Assembly (NCBI RefSeq): GCF_004366075.1
Contig: NZ_SODU01000001.1
Coordinates: forward strand, 2,811,134 to 2,875,133
Source: Kribbella pratensis
GTDB taxonomy: Bacteria > Actinomycetota > Actinomycetes > Propionibacteriales > Kribbellaceae
Reading direction: 5' to 3'
Length of the DNA: 64,000 nucleotides
This document shows positions 31,875-40,353 of this stretch, in pieces (positions within the stretch are counted from its first letter, which is position 1; each line of letters starts with the position of its first letter). A program made the position numbers and the translations under genes. Below the pieces are notes generated by a model. It did not search any database. It saw only the letters and a program-made list of their open reading frames with translations, and was not told where the DNA came from.

Positions 31875-34664
31875 GTGGAACGTGGAGACGGCGTCCGCGG
31901 CCAGGAGGCGGAGCGAACTCGACCTGCAAGACTGCTCGGTCGGCGGGCCGAGCGGGCCGTCCTCGACCGCCTGCTCGCCGAGGTCCGCAACGGCACCAGC
32001 CGGGTACTCGTCGTCCGGGGCGAGGCCGGGGTCGGGAAGACCGCGTTGCTGACCTACGCGACCGACTCCGCAGCGGACCTCAGCACGCTGCGGGCGGCCG
32101 GCGTCCAGTCGGAGATGGAGCTGGCGTTCGCGGCACTCCATCAGCTGTGCGCGCCGCTGCTCGATCGCCTGCATCGGATCCCGGAGCCGCAGCGCCGGGC
32201 GCTCGCGACGGTGTTCGGGCTGGCGCCAGGTCCCGCTCCGGACCGCTTCATGGTCGGACTCGCAGTGCTGAGCCTGATCTCCGATCTGGCCGGAGAACAG
32301 CCGGTCCTGGTCGTCGTCGACGATGCGCAATGGCTCGACACGGCGACGGCGCAGACGCTCGGGTTCGTCGCCCGCAGGATCGGCGCCGAATCGGTCGGGT
32401 TGTTGTTCGGCGCCCGCGAGATCGGAGTGGACCTGCACGGTCTCCCTGAGGTCCAGGTCGAGGGGTTGCCGGCTGACGAGGCACACGCGCTGCTGGGATC
32501 AGCTGTCGAGTTCCTGCTCGACGAACCGGTCCGCAAGCGGATCGTGGCCGAGACCGGCGGTAACCCGCTGGCCTTGCTCGAACTGCCCCGCGGCCTGACG
32601 GCCACGCAGCTCGCGGCAGGGTTCGGCCTGCTCGGCGGACAGGGTCTGCCCGGACGCATCGAGCAGAGCTTCCTGCGGCAGGCCGATGCCCTGCCCGCAC
32701 CGACCCGGCAGCTGCTTCTGGTCGCGGCGGCCGAGCCGATCGGCGATCCGGTGCTCGTCCGGCGGGCCGCAGACCACCTAGGCATCGATGCGGCCTTCGC
32801 CGAGATCGACGGACTCCTCAGCCTGGGCGAGCGGGTGACGTTCCGCCACCCGCTGGTCCGGTCAGCGCTGTACGGATCGGCCTCCGAGACAGACCGCCGC
32901 GCAGTGCACCTGGCGCTGGCCGGCGCGACGGACTCGGCAGCAGACCCGGACCGGCGCGCCTGGCATCTGGCCGCAGCCGCGATCGGACCTGACGAGGACG
33001 TCGCTCTGGAGTTGGAGCGGTCCGCCGACCGCGCTCAGGCCAGAGGCGGATTCGCTGCCGCGGCTGCGTTCCTGCAGCGCGCGGTAGCCCTCACCCGTGA
33101 TCCGGTCCGGCGGACCGAGCGCGCGCTGGCCGGCGCGCACGCCAGTCTGCAGGCCGGCGCATTCGAAACCGCGTGGGCGTTGCTGGCGACGGCCGAGGCA
33201 GGGAAGCTCGACGACCTGGGGCGGGCCCGGATCGATCTGCTCCGCGCCGAGGCGGCGTACGCGCAACAGCGTGGCCGGGACGCGCCTGGCCTGCTCCTGC
33301 GTGCCGCCAAGACCCTCGAAACACTCGACGTACAGCTCGCTCGCGACACCTACCTCGATGCCTGGAGCGCCGCCCTGTTCGCAGGTCAGCTGGCCGCGGG
33401 CACCGGTCTGCGCGAGGTGTCGCTGGCAGCCGAGGCAGCGCCGCGGTCCGGCAGCTCCACGCGAAGTTCTGATCTGCTGCTGGACGGTTTCGCGTTGCTG
33501 TTCGCCGAGGGCCGGTCTCGTGCGGTGCCGCTGCTCAAGCAGGCTGCCACCGCGTTCGGTGAGCAGAAGGCCTCGACCGAGGAGGTGCTGCGCTGGGGAT
33601 GGATGGCCACCGCGGCGGCCGCGACCGCGTGGGACTTCGAAGCATGCCGGTCCACCGCCACCCGGCAGGTGGAAGTGGCACGTGGCGCCGGTGCGCTCGC
33701 GGTCCTGGCTGTCGGTGTCAACGTGCTCGGCCAGGTCGTCGCCCTGGCCGGCGACTTCGCCGAAGCCACCTCGCTCCGGGCCGAGGCCGACGCGGTCCGA
33801 GAGGCCACCGGCACGCACGTGCTGCCGTACGGCGGACTGGTGCTGGCAGCACTGCGCGGACGCCCGGACGAGGCGTTCCCGTTGATCGACGAGACCATCG
33901 CGAGCGCGACCGCCGAAGGGCAGGGTACGGCGGCGCAGTACGCGCGCTGGGCGAGGTCCGTCGTACTCAATGGTCTCGGCCGCCACGACGAGGCGTTGCC
34001 GTGGGCGATCTCGGCGAGCGAGGACACGCCGGAGCTGTTCGTGTCGTCGTGGGCGCTCAGTGAGCAGATCGAGGCGGCCGCACGAAGCGGACGTCAACGC
34101 GAGGCAGCTGCCGCACTCGAGCAGCTGCAGGCGAAGACGCTGGACACCGACGAGCGCTGGGGCCGCGGTATCGAGGCTCGCGCGCGGGGTTTGCTGGACG
34201 ACGGCGCGACCGCCGAGGGTGCGTACCTCGAGGCGATCGAGCAACTGACCGGCACCCGGCTGCGCCCGGACCTGGGACGTGCCCATCTGCTGTACGGCGA
34301 ATGGCTGCGGCGTCGTACTCGCAGGGGGGAGGCACGGGCGGAACTGCGCAACGCGTACGACCTGTTCACGTCGATCGGCATGGCTGCGTTCGCCGAGCGG
34401 GCGCGTCGCGAGTTGCAGGCGACCGGAGAGACGGTACGCCGACGAGCGAGCGGACCGGCCGCGGGTAGCCGGCTCACTCCGCAGGAACTCCAGATCGCCT
34501 CGCTGGTCCGCGACGGACTGTCGAACCCCGAAGTGGGCGCCCGGCTGTTCCTGAGTCCCCGCACGGTCGAGTGGCACCTCCGCAAGATCTTCGACAAGCT
34601 CTCGATCAGCTCGCGCAGACAGCTGCGCGAGGCGCTGCCCGAGACCGGCCACGAGGCGACCTAG
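31875..34664 (+). CDS. Large ATP-binding LuxR-family regulator (LAL)
   Basis: The protein has 929 residues. An N-terminal AAA-type ATPase carries Walker A RGEAGVGKTALL near residue 50 and Walker B VLVVVDDAQWLDTATA. A long helical/TPR-like middle (about 330-840) follows. The C-terminal LuxR HTH (LTPQELQIASLVRDGLSNPE, then LSPRTVEWHLRKIFDKL) is complete. LAL proteins regulate secondary metabolism and carbohydrate genes in actinobacteria. The GTG start 31875 follows a weak GGACTGTGG region. It overlaps the convergent SDR gene by four bases, and the neighbouring SDR/MFS unit could be a target. Confidence 0.9.
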   Translation: MERGDGVRGQEAERTRPARLLGRRAERAVLDRLLAEVRNGTSRVLVVRGEAGVGKTALLTYATDSAADLSTLRAAGVQSEMELAFAALHQLCAPLLDRLHRIPEPQRRALATVFGLAPGPAPDRFMVGLAVLSLISDLAGEQPVLVVVDDAQWLDTATAQTLGFVARRIGAESVGLLFGAREIGVDLHGLPEVQVEGLPADEAHALLGSAVEFLLDEPVRKRIVAETGGNPLALLELPRGLTATQLAAGFGLLGGQGLPGRIEQSFLRQADALPAPTRQLLLVAAAEPIGDPVLVRRAADHLGIDAAFAEIDGLLSLGERVTFRHPLVRSALYGSASETDRRAVHLALAGATDSAADPDRRAWHLAAAAIGPDEDVALELERSADRAQARGGFAAAAAFLQRAVALTRDPVRRTERALAGAHASLQAGAFETAWALLATAEAGKLDDLGRARIDLLRAEAAYAQQRGRDAPGLLLRAAKTLETLDVQLARDTYLDAWSAALFAGQLAAGTGLREVSLAAEAAPRSGSSTRSSDLLLDGFALLFAEGRSRAVPLLKQAATAFGEQKASTEEVLRWGWMATAAAATAWDFEACRSTATRQVEVARGAGALAVLAVGVNVLGQVVALAGDFAEATSLRAEADAVREATGTHVLPYGGLVLAALRGRPDEAFPLIDETIASATAEGQGTAAQYARWARSVVLNGLGRHDEALPWAISASEDTPELFVSSWALSEQIEAAARSGRQREAAAALEQLQAKTLDTDERWGRGIEARARGLLDDGATAEGAYLEAIEQLTGTRLRPDLGRAHLLYGEWLRRRTRRGEARAELRNAYDLFTSIGMAAFAERARRELQATGETVRRRASGPAAGSRLTPQELQIASLVRDGLSNPEVGARLFLSPRTVEWHLRKIFDKLSISSRRQLREALPETGHEAT

Positions 34665-35389
34665 TTCCGGAGCAGTTGCTGACCGCCGTCGACGTCGTAC
34701 GTCGCACCGGTGAGTGCTGTGTTCGTCATCAGGTGGATGATCAGCGCGGCCACGTCGTCCGGACCGACCACCCGCCGGATCGGAAGCGTGTCGCGCAGCT
34801 CCGCCCGCCGCTGTTCGAGCTGATCTCCGAGCAGCCGCGCCGACAACGGTGTGTCGACGAACCCAGCCGCGACGGCGTTCACGCGGACCGGGGCAAGTTC
34901 CAGTGCGGCGTTGGCGGCGATCGCCTGCAGTCCGACGGTTCCGATCGCGGCGAGACTCAGGCCGACGCCTGGCCGGCGGGCGCCGGTGCCGCTGATGAGC
35001 GTGAGGGAACCGCCGGGACGAACGCGCCCGATGCAGAGCCGGGCGATCCGCAGAGCTCCGAGCAGATCCTCGTCGAGGAGGCGCAGCGCCCGTTCGAAGT
35101 CCAGCTCGGCGATCGGTGCGTAGAACGGTCCGCCGCCGCTCACCAGGACATGGTCGAGCTCTGCGGGCAGGTCGGCGAAGACCTGCTCGAGACGCTCCGG
35201 ATCGCCCAGGTCCAGGGTCGGCGCACTCTCGGCGCCGACCTCGGCGGCGGCCTTGGCGAGTCGTTCGGGATCGCGGCCGGTGACAACAATCCGGGCGCCG
35301 GCCGCGTGGGCCTGGTGGGCGGCGGCCAGTCCGATCCCCGAACTTCCGCCGATCACGACCACAAGCTGCCCGTCGAGTCTGTCGCTCAT
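34661..35389 (-). CDS. SDR-fold protein without the catalytic YxxxK
   Basis: The protein has 242 residues. The Rossmann start VVVIGGSSGIGLAAAHQAHA and the C-terminal ATYDVDGGQQLL are typical SDR features. In the active-site helix, however, where SDRs have Y-x3-K, this protein reads GVGLSLAAIGTVGLQAIAAN with neither Tyr nor Lys, and the NNAG box is replaced by VSGGGP. It may bind NAD(P) as a sensor or divergent enzyme rather than perform the usual hydride transfer. It lies 21 bases downstream of the MFS gene on the same strand. Confidence 0.8.
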   Translation of the reverse strand: MSDRLDGQLVVVIGGSSGIGLAAAHQAHAAGARIVVTGRDPERLAKAAAEVGAESAPTLDLGDPERLEQVFADLPAELDHVLVSGGGPFYAPIAELDFERALRLLDEDLLGALRIARLCIGRVRPGGSLTLISGTGARRPGVGLSLAAIGTVGLQAIAANAALELAPVRVNAVAAGFVDTPLSARLLGDQLEQRRAELRDTLPIRRVVGPDDVAALIIHLMTNTALTGATYDVDGGQQLLRN

Positions 35390-35410
35390 CGTGTTCTCCA
35401 GTTCATCAGG

Positions 35411-36883
35411 TCAGTTGGACACCGGTACCGCACAGCCGTGCACGCGCGGCGTCGCCGGCAGTTGGGTGGCGGGCGGGCGGCCGCGTGCGACGTACAGGAA
35501 GGTGATCAGCGCGGCAACGACGCTCAGGCCGGCCATCACGAGCATCGCCGTCTGGTACCGGTGCGCGAGGGGCTGGACGAGGTCGTCCGAGCCGCCGACG
35601 CCGAGCAGGGCCGGGACGAGCGCGATCAGCACGACGCCGCCGACACGGGAGGCGGCGTCGTTGATCGCGGATGCCTCGCCCAGGTCGGTGTCGTCGACAG
35701 CAGCCAGTACGCCGGCCGTGAGCGGTGCGACGGTCAGACCGATACCGAGACCCCACAGCAAAGCGCCCGGCAGGATCGCGTGCAGGTAACTCTCGCCGGG
35801 GCTCGCCGCCGACAACCACGCGAATCCACCGGCCACGATCAGGATGCCGACAGCCATCGGCCCACGAACGCCCACGCGAGCCACGAGGCCACCGACGAAC
35901 GGCGAGACGAGCAGGAAGACGGCTGACTCCGGGATCAACGCCGCACCTGCCTCGGTGGCGCTGTACCCCAGCTGTAGCTGGCACTGCAGGACGACCAGGT
36001 AGCTCGCCGCCGACAGGGCTCCGTAAAAGAGGAGAGTCGCGGCATTGATCGCGACGAACTGCTTGATCCGGAAGAGCGCCGTACGCACCATGGGCGCCGG
36101 CCGCCGTTGCTCCACCGGAATGAGTACGACCAGGCAGACCACGCCGACGCCGGCCGGCACCAGCACCTTGGCGCTCCCCCATCCGGCGGCTGGACCTGCT
36201 GTCAGCGCGTAAATCACACCGCCCAGGCCGAGGATGGTCAGCAGAGCTCCCGTCACGTCGACCGAGAGCTCCCGGCGTGGGCGGCTGACTTCCGGTACGC
36301 CGTGAAGTACCCACAACGCTGCTGCGATCAGCGGAACGTTCAGCAGGAACACGTAGCGCCAGGAGCCATGGTCGATCAACCACCCGCCGCCGTACGGACC
36401 GAGCGTCGTACCGAGAGTCGACAGCCCTGCCCAGATGCCGATCCCCTTGGCGCGGTCCGCCGGGCGCAAGGTGCCGTTGAGCAAGGCCAGGCTGCTGGGC
36501 ACGACCATTGCTCCACCGGCTCCTTGCACGACCCGCGCGGCGATCAGCGCCGCGGTGTTCGGCGCTGCCGCGCAGCACAGCGACCCGATCAGCATCACGA
36601 CCAGACCGGTGATCAGGATCCGGCGCCAGCCGAAGTGGTCGGCCAACGCACCGGCGAGCAGAAGCAGGGCGGCGACGGTCACCAAGTAGCCCGTCAGAAC
36701 CCATTGCAGCCCACTCACCCCGGTCCCGAGGTCGCGACCGATCGCCGGAATCGCGACGTTGACCATGTACGCGTCGATGAAGCCGACCATCGAGGCGAGC
36801 ACCGTCGCCGCGATCAGCAGCGCCCCGGCCCGCCCACGCACCGCGACCCCCGAGTACGCCGCCCGCTCGTCGCTGGCTGTCAT
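35411..36883 (-). CDS. MFS drug exporter, DHA2 (EmrB/QacA) family
   Basis: The protein has 490 residues and fourteen predicted transmembrane helices. Helix 1 contains GFIDAYMVNVAIPAIGRDLG (motif D1 with the acidic residue in the membrane). Motif A is LADHFGWRR and motif C is WAGLSTLGTTLGPYGGGWL. It is a proton-driven multidrug exporter by family. The start ATG 36883 is one base from the stop of the small MIase-like gene, so translation is probably coupled. The SDR gene follows, forming a three-gene operon. Confidence 0.9.
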   Translation of the reverse strand: MTASDERAAYSGVAVRGRAGALLIAATVLASMVGFIDAYMVNVAIPAIGRDLGTGVSGLQWVLTGYLVTVAALLLLAGALADHFGWRRILITGLVVMLIGSLCCAAAPNTAALIAARVVQGAGGAMVVPSSLALLNGTLRPADRAKGIGIWAGLSTLGTTLGPYGGGWLIDHGSWRYVFLLNVPLIAAALWVLHGVPEVSRPRRELSVDVTGALLTILGLGGVIYALTAGPAAGWGSAKVLVPAGVGVVCLVVLIPVEQRRPAPMVRTALFRIKQFVAINAATLLFYGALSAASYLVVLQCQLQLGYSATEAGAALIPESAVFLLVSPFVGGLVARVGVRGPMAVGILIVAGGFAWLSAASPGESYLHAILPGALLWGLGIGLTVAPLTAGVLAAVDDTDLGEASAINDAASRVGGVVLIALVPALLGVGGSDDLVQPLAHRYQTAMLVMAGLSVVAALITFLYVARGRPPATQLPATPRVHGCAVPVSN

Positions 36884-36884
36884 C

Positions 36885-37052
36885 TCACACCCTCCCGTCA
36901 GCCGCGGCCGGATCGTTCGGGTGCGGCGACAGCGGGGTCACCTCGTCGGTCCGCCAGATGCGCAACGGCATCGAGGCCAGGACCGTCTCCAGGTCCGCGG
37001 CGTCGGTGGTTCCGTCCGGCACCCGGGTGGTCATCGTGACGAGGAATTCCAT
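36885..37052 (-). CDS. Shortened muconolactone-isomerase-like (YciI/MIase) protein, 55 aa
   Basis: The start MEFLVTMTTRVPDG and the end TVLASMPLRIWRTDEVTPLS then PHPNDP are typical of muconolactone Delta-isomerase-like proteins (about 90 residues). The central ~35-40 residues (the helix and REAERSREL-like region) are missing, and the join is in frame. The ribosome site GGAGGCGGAG directly before ATG 37052 is very strong. It is the first gene of the MFS/SDR operon. It is either a decayed gene kept for translational coupling or a reduced stable fold. Confidence 0.6.
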   Translation of the reverse strand: MEFLVTMTTRVPDGTTDAADLETVLASMPLRIWRTDEVTPLSPHPNDPAAADGRV

Positions 37053-37211
37053 CTCCGCCTCCGGCTCGTGGATGTTCTCGCGTCCACGATGTGGCTTCGG
37101 CGGCGGGGATCACCCCCGTGACTGTCACTGGTTGCCGGGGACCAGGGACACTCACTGGCCCGACGGGCGCGTGGTCCGGGTGAATCTGAACCCGAGCGAA
37201 AGGAGTCCGCG

Positions 37212-38567
37212 ATGGACAGGAAGCACGAGTACGACGTGATCGTGCTCGGGGCCGGCGCCCCGGGAGAACACTGCGCCGCAACGTTGGCCAAGGGTGGGGC
37301 GCGCGTCGCCGTCGTCGAGCGGGAACTGCTCGGCGGCGAGTGCTCGTACTGGGCCTGCATCCCGTCGAAGACCCTGCTGCGCCCGGGCGAGGCGCTGGCC
37401 GAGGCCCTCGACGCGCCCGGTGCCCGGGAGGCCGTCACCGGTTCCCTCGACGTCGCCGCGGCCCTGGCGTGGCGGGACTTCATGGTGTCCGGCTACGACG
37501 ACTCCGGGCAGGTCTCGTGGGCCAAGGGCGCCGGAATCGAGGTACTGCGCGGACACGGCCGGCTCGCGGGACCGCACACGGTCGCGGTGGACGACCGGAC
37601 CTTTACCGCCGACGCGATCGTGGTCGCGACCGGCGCCGACCCGATGATCCCGCCGGTCCCCGGGCTGGCGGATCTTCCCGGCGTGTGGACGAATCGCGAC
37701 GTCACCGGGATGGTCGAGGTACCGGACCGGCTGCTCGTCCTCGGCGGCGGCGCCACCGGCGTCGAGATGAGTCAGGCGCTGGCCCGGATGGGCACGGCCG
37801 TGACGCTCCTCGAGCGCGGCGAACACCTGCTGACCCGCGAGCCGCGAGCGGTCGGCGAGGCGATCGCCACCGCACTCGCCGCCGACAACGTGGACGTCCG
37901 GGTCGGCATCGGCGCGGAACGAGCCGCGCTCGCGGGATCGACGTACGTCGTCGACCTCAGCGACGGGACCCAGGTGACAGGTGACCGGATCCTGGTCGCG
38001 ACCGGTCGCCGGCCGCGCGTCGACGGCATCGGACTGGACACCGTCGGCATCGATCCCGACCCACGCGGCATCCCGGTCGACGACACACTCCAGGCAGCTC
38101 CGGGCATCTGGGCGATCGGCGACGTCACCGGGCTCTGGCAGCTGACCCACGTCGGCGAGTACCAAGGCCGTGTTGCCGCGAGCAACATCCTTGGAACCCC
38201 ACGTACGGCGAGCTACGAAGCGGTGCCGCGCGTCGTGTACAGCTACCCGCAGGCCGCGTCCGTCGGCGCCGCGGACGGCGCGTTCGTGGCGACCGTCCAG
38301 CTGTCCGGGGTGCCGCGAACCTCGACGTACCTGCGCTCGTACGATACGCAGCCGGGCTTCCTCACCCTCGTCTCCGACGGCACCGTGATCACCGGCGCGT
38401 ACGCCGTCGGCCCGGAAGCCGGCGAATGGCTGCAACAAGCGACCCTCGCCGTTCGCGCGAAGGTCCCGCTCCCCGTGCTCCTCGACGTCATCCAGCCGTT
38501 CCCGACGTTCTCCGAAGCCTTCCTGCACGCGCTGCGCGACCTCGAAACCCAGATCGCCGCCCGCTGA
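37212..38567 (+). CDS. FAD-dependent pyridine nucleotide-disulfide oxidoreductase
   Basis: The protein has 451 residues. FAD binding is at YDVIVLGAGAPGEHCA. The redox-active disulfide is in GGECSYWACIPSKTLL (CxxxxC), NAD(P) binding at LLVLGGGATGVEMSQA, and a second FAD motif at GIWAIGDVTG. The C-terminal dimer domain ends VIQPFPTFSEAFLHAL, where group I enzymes (lipoamide dehydrogenase, mercuric reductase) carry a catalytic His-Pro pair. The His is replaced, so the substrate site differs. It is transcribed divergently from the MIase-like/MFS operon. Confidence 0.88.
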   Translation: MDRKHEYDVIVLGAGAPGEHCAATLAKGGARVAVVERELLGGECSYWACIPSKTLLRPGEALAEALDAPGAREAVTGSLDVAAALAWRDFMVSGYDDSGQVSWAKGAGIEVLRGHGRLAGPHTVAVDDRTFTADAIVVATGADPMIPPVPGLADLPGVWTNRDVTGMVEVPDRLLVLGGGATGVEMSQALARMGTAVTLLERGEHLLTREPRAVGEAIATALAADNVDVRVGIGAERAALAGSTYVVDLSDGTQVTGDRILVATGRRPRVDGIGLDTVGIDPDPRGIPVDDTLQAAPGIWAIGDVTGLWQLTHVGEYQGRVAASNILGTPRTASYEAVPRVVYSYPQAASVGAADGAFVATVQLSGVPRTSTYLRSYDTQPGFLTLVSDGTVITGAYAVGPEAGEWLQQATLAVRAKVPLPVLLDVIQPFPTFSEAFLHALRDLETQIAAR

Positions 38568-38582
38568 CTACCCGGTAGTCAG
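38564..38582. terminator. Palindrome spanning both convergent stop codons
   Basis: CTGACTACC, C, GGTAGTCAG form a 9-1-9 inverted repeat. The stop codon of the oxidoreductase (38565-38567) and the stop codon of the convergent membrane protein (38579-38581) both lie inside it. It can fold as an 8-bp hairpin in either transcript and may serve as a compact bidirectional terminator. Confidence 0.4.
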
Positions 38583-39277
38583 GGACCGAGGAGTCCGACG
38601 GCGAAGGAGACGACCAGGACCGAGAGCATCAGGGCCGAGACCGATTCGACCGCCATCAGCAGCTTGGCCCGAACGGTCAGCGGCATGGTGTCGGTGGGGC
38701 TGAAGGCCGACGAGTTGGTGACGGACACGAACAGGTAGTCGATGAATCCCGGGGTCCAGCCGGACCTGGCCGAGGACCGCCGCGCCACTTCACTGATCGC
38801 GTCGTGGTCCTCGTCCTGGGGAAACCGGAAGTCGGCAGCAGGCAATCCCGGCCGGTCGACCCGAAAGCGCGAGACCGGACCGCCCCGATCAAGCTCCCAG
38901 TACGCGAGCGCGAACACGAGAACGTTCGTCAGCCACACCTGGCCGGCGGCTGCCAGCAACTGACCACCCGCTGTCGCCTCCCCTGCAACCAGCGACCGGA
39001 TCAGCAGCACGAGGGCAGTCGTGTTGGACAGCGCGATCAGCAGCACGAGGCCGATCGACAGCCGTCGCAGCAAGCGGTTCTCCTTGCTCATCCGGCGCGG
39101 GTTGGCCAGGACCAGGGGAACGAACAGCAGCAGTTCCAGCGCCGGGATCACGAACCGTGGCCCGATCTGCAGAGCGCTGGGCAGTACGGCGTACAGCCCG
39201 ATCGCCGCCATCACCGCGACAGCAGCCGGCAATCGGGGCTCGGCCGGACGGGTCTGCCGCGTCCGTTCATCATTCAT
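38579..39277 (-). CDS. DUF1345-like integral membrane protein
   Basis: The protein has 232 residues and about five or six transmembrane segments. A loop with NVLVFALAYWELDRGGPVSR and the C-terminal segment FIDYLFVSVTNSSAFSPTDT then MPLTVRAKLLM define a common actinobacterial membrane protein family. The conserved FSPTD-MPL motif resembles channel-pore-like loops. The function is unknown. ATG 39277 is used; a longer in-frame start at 39310 is possible. It is convergent with the flavin reductase. Confidence 0.75.
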   Translation of the reverse strand: MNDERTRQTRPAEPRLPAAVAVMAAIGLYAVLPSALQIGPRFVIPALELLLFVPLVLANPRRMSKENRLLRRLSIGLVLLIALSNTTALVLLIRSLVAGEATAGGQLLAAAGQVWLTNVLVFALAYWELDRGGPVSRFRVDRPGLPAADFRFPQDEDHDAISEVARRSSARSGWTPGFIDYLFVSVTNSSAFSPTDTMPLTVRAKLLMAVESVSALMLSVLVVSFAVGLLGP

Positions 39278-39352
39278 GCGAGCCACCCTGGCACAAGAGT
39301 CGCGGGGCACCGCGCAGGCGGCGTCGGTCGGTAGCCGGCGGTCCGTTCTTTG

Positions 39353-40312
39353 TCAGGCCAGGTACGGGCGGCCGGCGCCGTCCCACTTGAGGACACCGGT
39401 GTAGGCCTGGCGCTTGCTCGAGTCCTTCACGCCGTTGTGGTTCGCGTCGACGTACGCATGGAAGGCGATCCGGGTGGTCGCGCCGACGTTGATGACGGTG
39501 GCGCCGCCCGGTCCGCAGAGGCGGGTCGACTTGGTGGTCATCAGGGTCTTGACTCGGGTGAAGCGACCGCCCCAGAAGGTGCTCGCGGACCAGACGTCGG
39601 TGTTGTAGGAGCAGTTGATGTAGTCGCCGCGGGAGGCGAACAGCCACACCTTGCCGCCGTGCGCGATCACCGACGGGCCCTCGATCTTCGTCGAGCTGAC
39701 GATCTTGGCGATGCTCTTGCCGACCACGCGCGTCCCCGTCTGCGTGTCCATCTGGACCGCGCGGATCTGGAAGCCGGACGCGTTGCGGTAGTCGCTCTTG
39801 TAGATCAGGTACCGCTTGCCGTCCTTGGCCCGGTACGCCGCCGGGTCGATCGCCTCGTAGCCGCGCGAAACCCACGGCGAGCAGACGACCGGCTTGGCAC
39901 CCGGGGTGTAGTTCCCTGCCGGACGACGGGAGGTCGCGACGCCGATGCAGTGCACGTGCCGCGACGCGGACTCGCCGGTGAAGTACATGACGTACAACGC
40001 GCCGCGGCTGTCCGAACTCTGGAAGACCTCCGGCGCCCACAGCAGCGGCTTGCCGTGGTCGACCCAGGCCGGGATCGTCGCCATCGACTTGTGGATCGCC
40101 GACCAGCCACTGCTCGTCGTCCAGCGCGTGCCGTATCCAGCGCCGGTCCGGAACAGGTAGTACTTCGAGCCAAGGTGCGCGAACCCGGGATCGGCGAAGT
40201 CCTCACTTCCAACCCGCCGCACACTACTCGGCCCAGCCGCCTGCGCAGCCCCCGGCTGCACAACAATCAGCCCCACGAGGGCCATCACAACAGCCAGCAC
40301 AATACGACGCAC
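39353..40312 (-). CDS. Secreted glycoside hydrolase, GH43-like
   Basis: The protein has 319 residues. A signal peptide (RRIVLAVVMALVGLIVVQPG, cleaved near AQAA-GPSS) precedes a five-bladed propeller. Candidate catalytic residues are the Asp in EDFADPGFAH, the Asp in YEAIDPAAY and the general acid Glu in TKIEGPSVI. LLWAPEVFQ is the usual GH43 WAP(E/D)V strand. Near the end DANHNGVKD looks like a calcium-loop remnant. GTG 40312 has GGAGG upstream. It probably releases oligosaccharides outside the cell for the adjacent importer; whether it acts on arabinan or fructan is open. Confidence 0.78.
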   Translation of the reverse strand: MRRIVLAVVMALVGLIVVQPGAAQAAGPSSVRRVGSEDFADPGFAHLGSKYYLFRTGAGYGTRWTTSSGWSAIHKSMATIPAWVDHGKPLLWAPEVFQSSDSRGALYVMYFTGESASRHVHCIGVATSRRPAGNYTPGAKPVVCSPWVSRGYEAIDPAAYRAKDGKRYLIYKSDYRNASGFQIRAVQMDTQTGTRVVGKSIAKIVSSTKIEGPSVIAHGGKVWLFASRGDYINCSYNTDVWSASTFWGGRFTRVKTLMTTKSTRLCGPGGATVINVGATTRIAFHAYVDANHNGVKDSSKRQAYTGVLKWDGAGRPYLA

Positions 40313-40353
40313 GAGAACCTCCACAAACCCTGGGCGGACGAGGCCCCCGCAAT

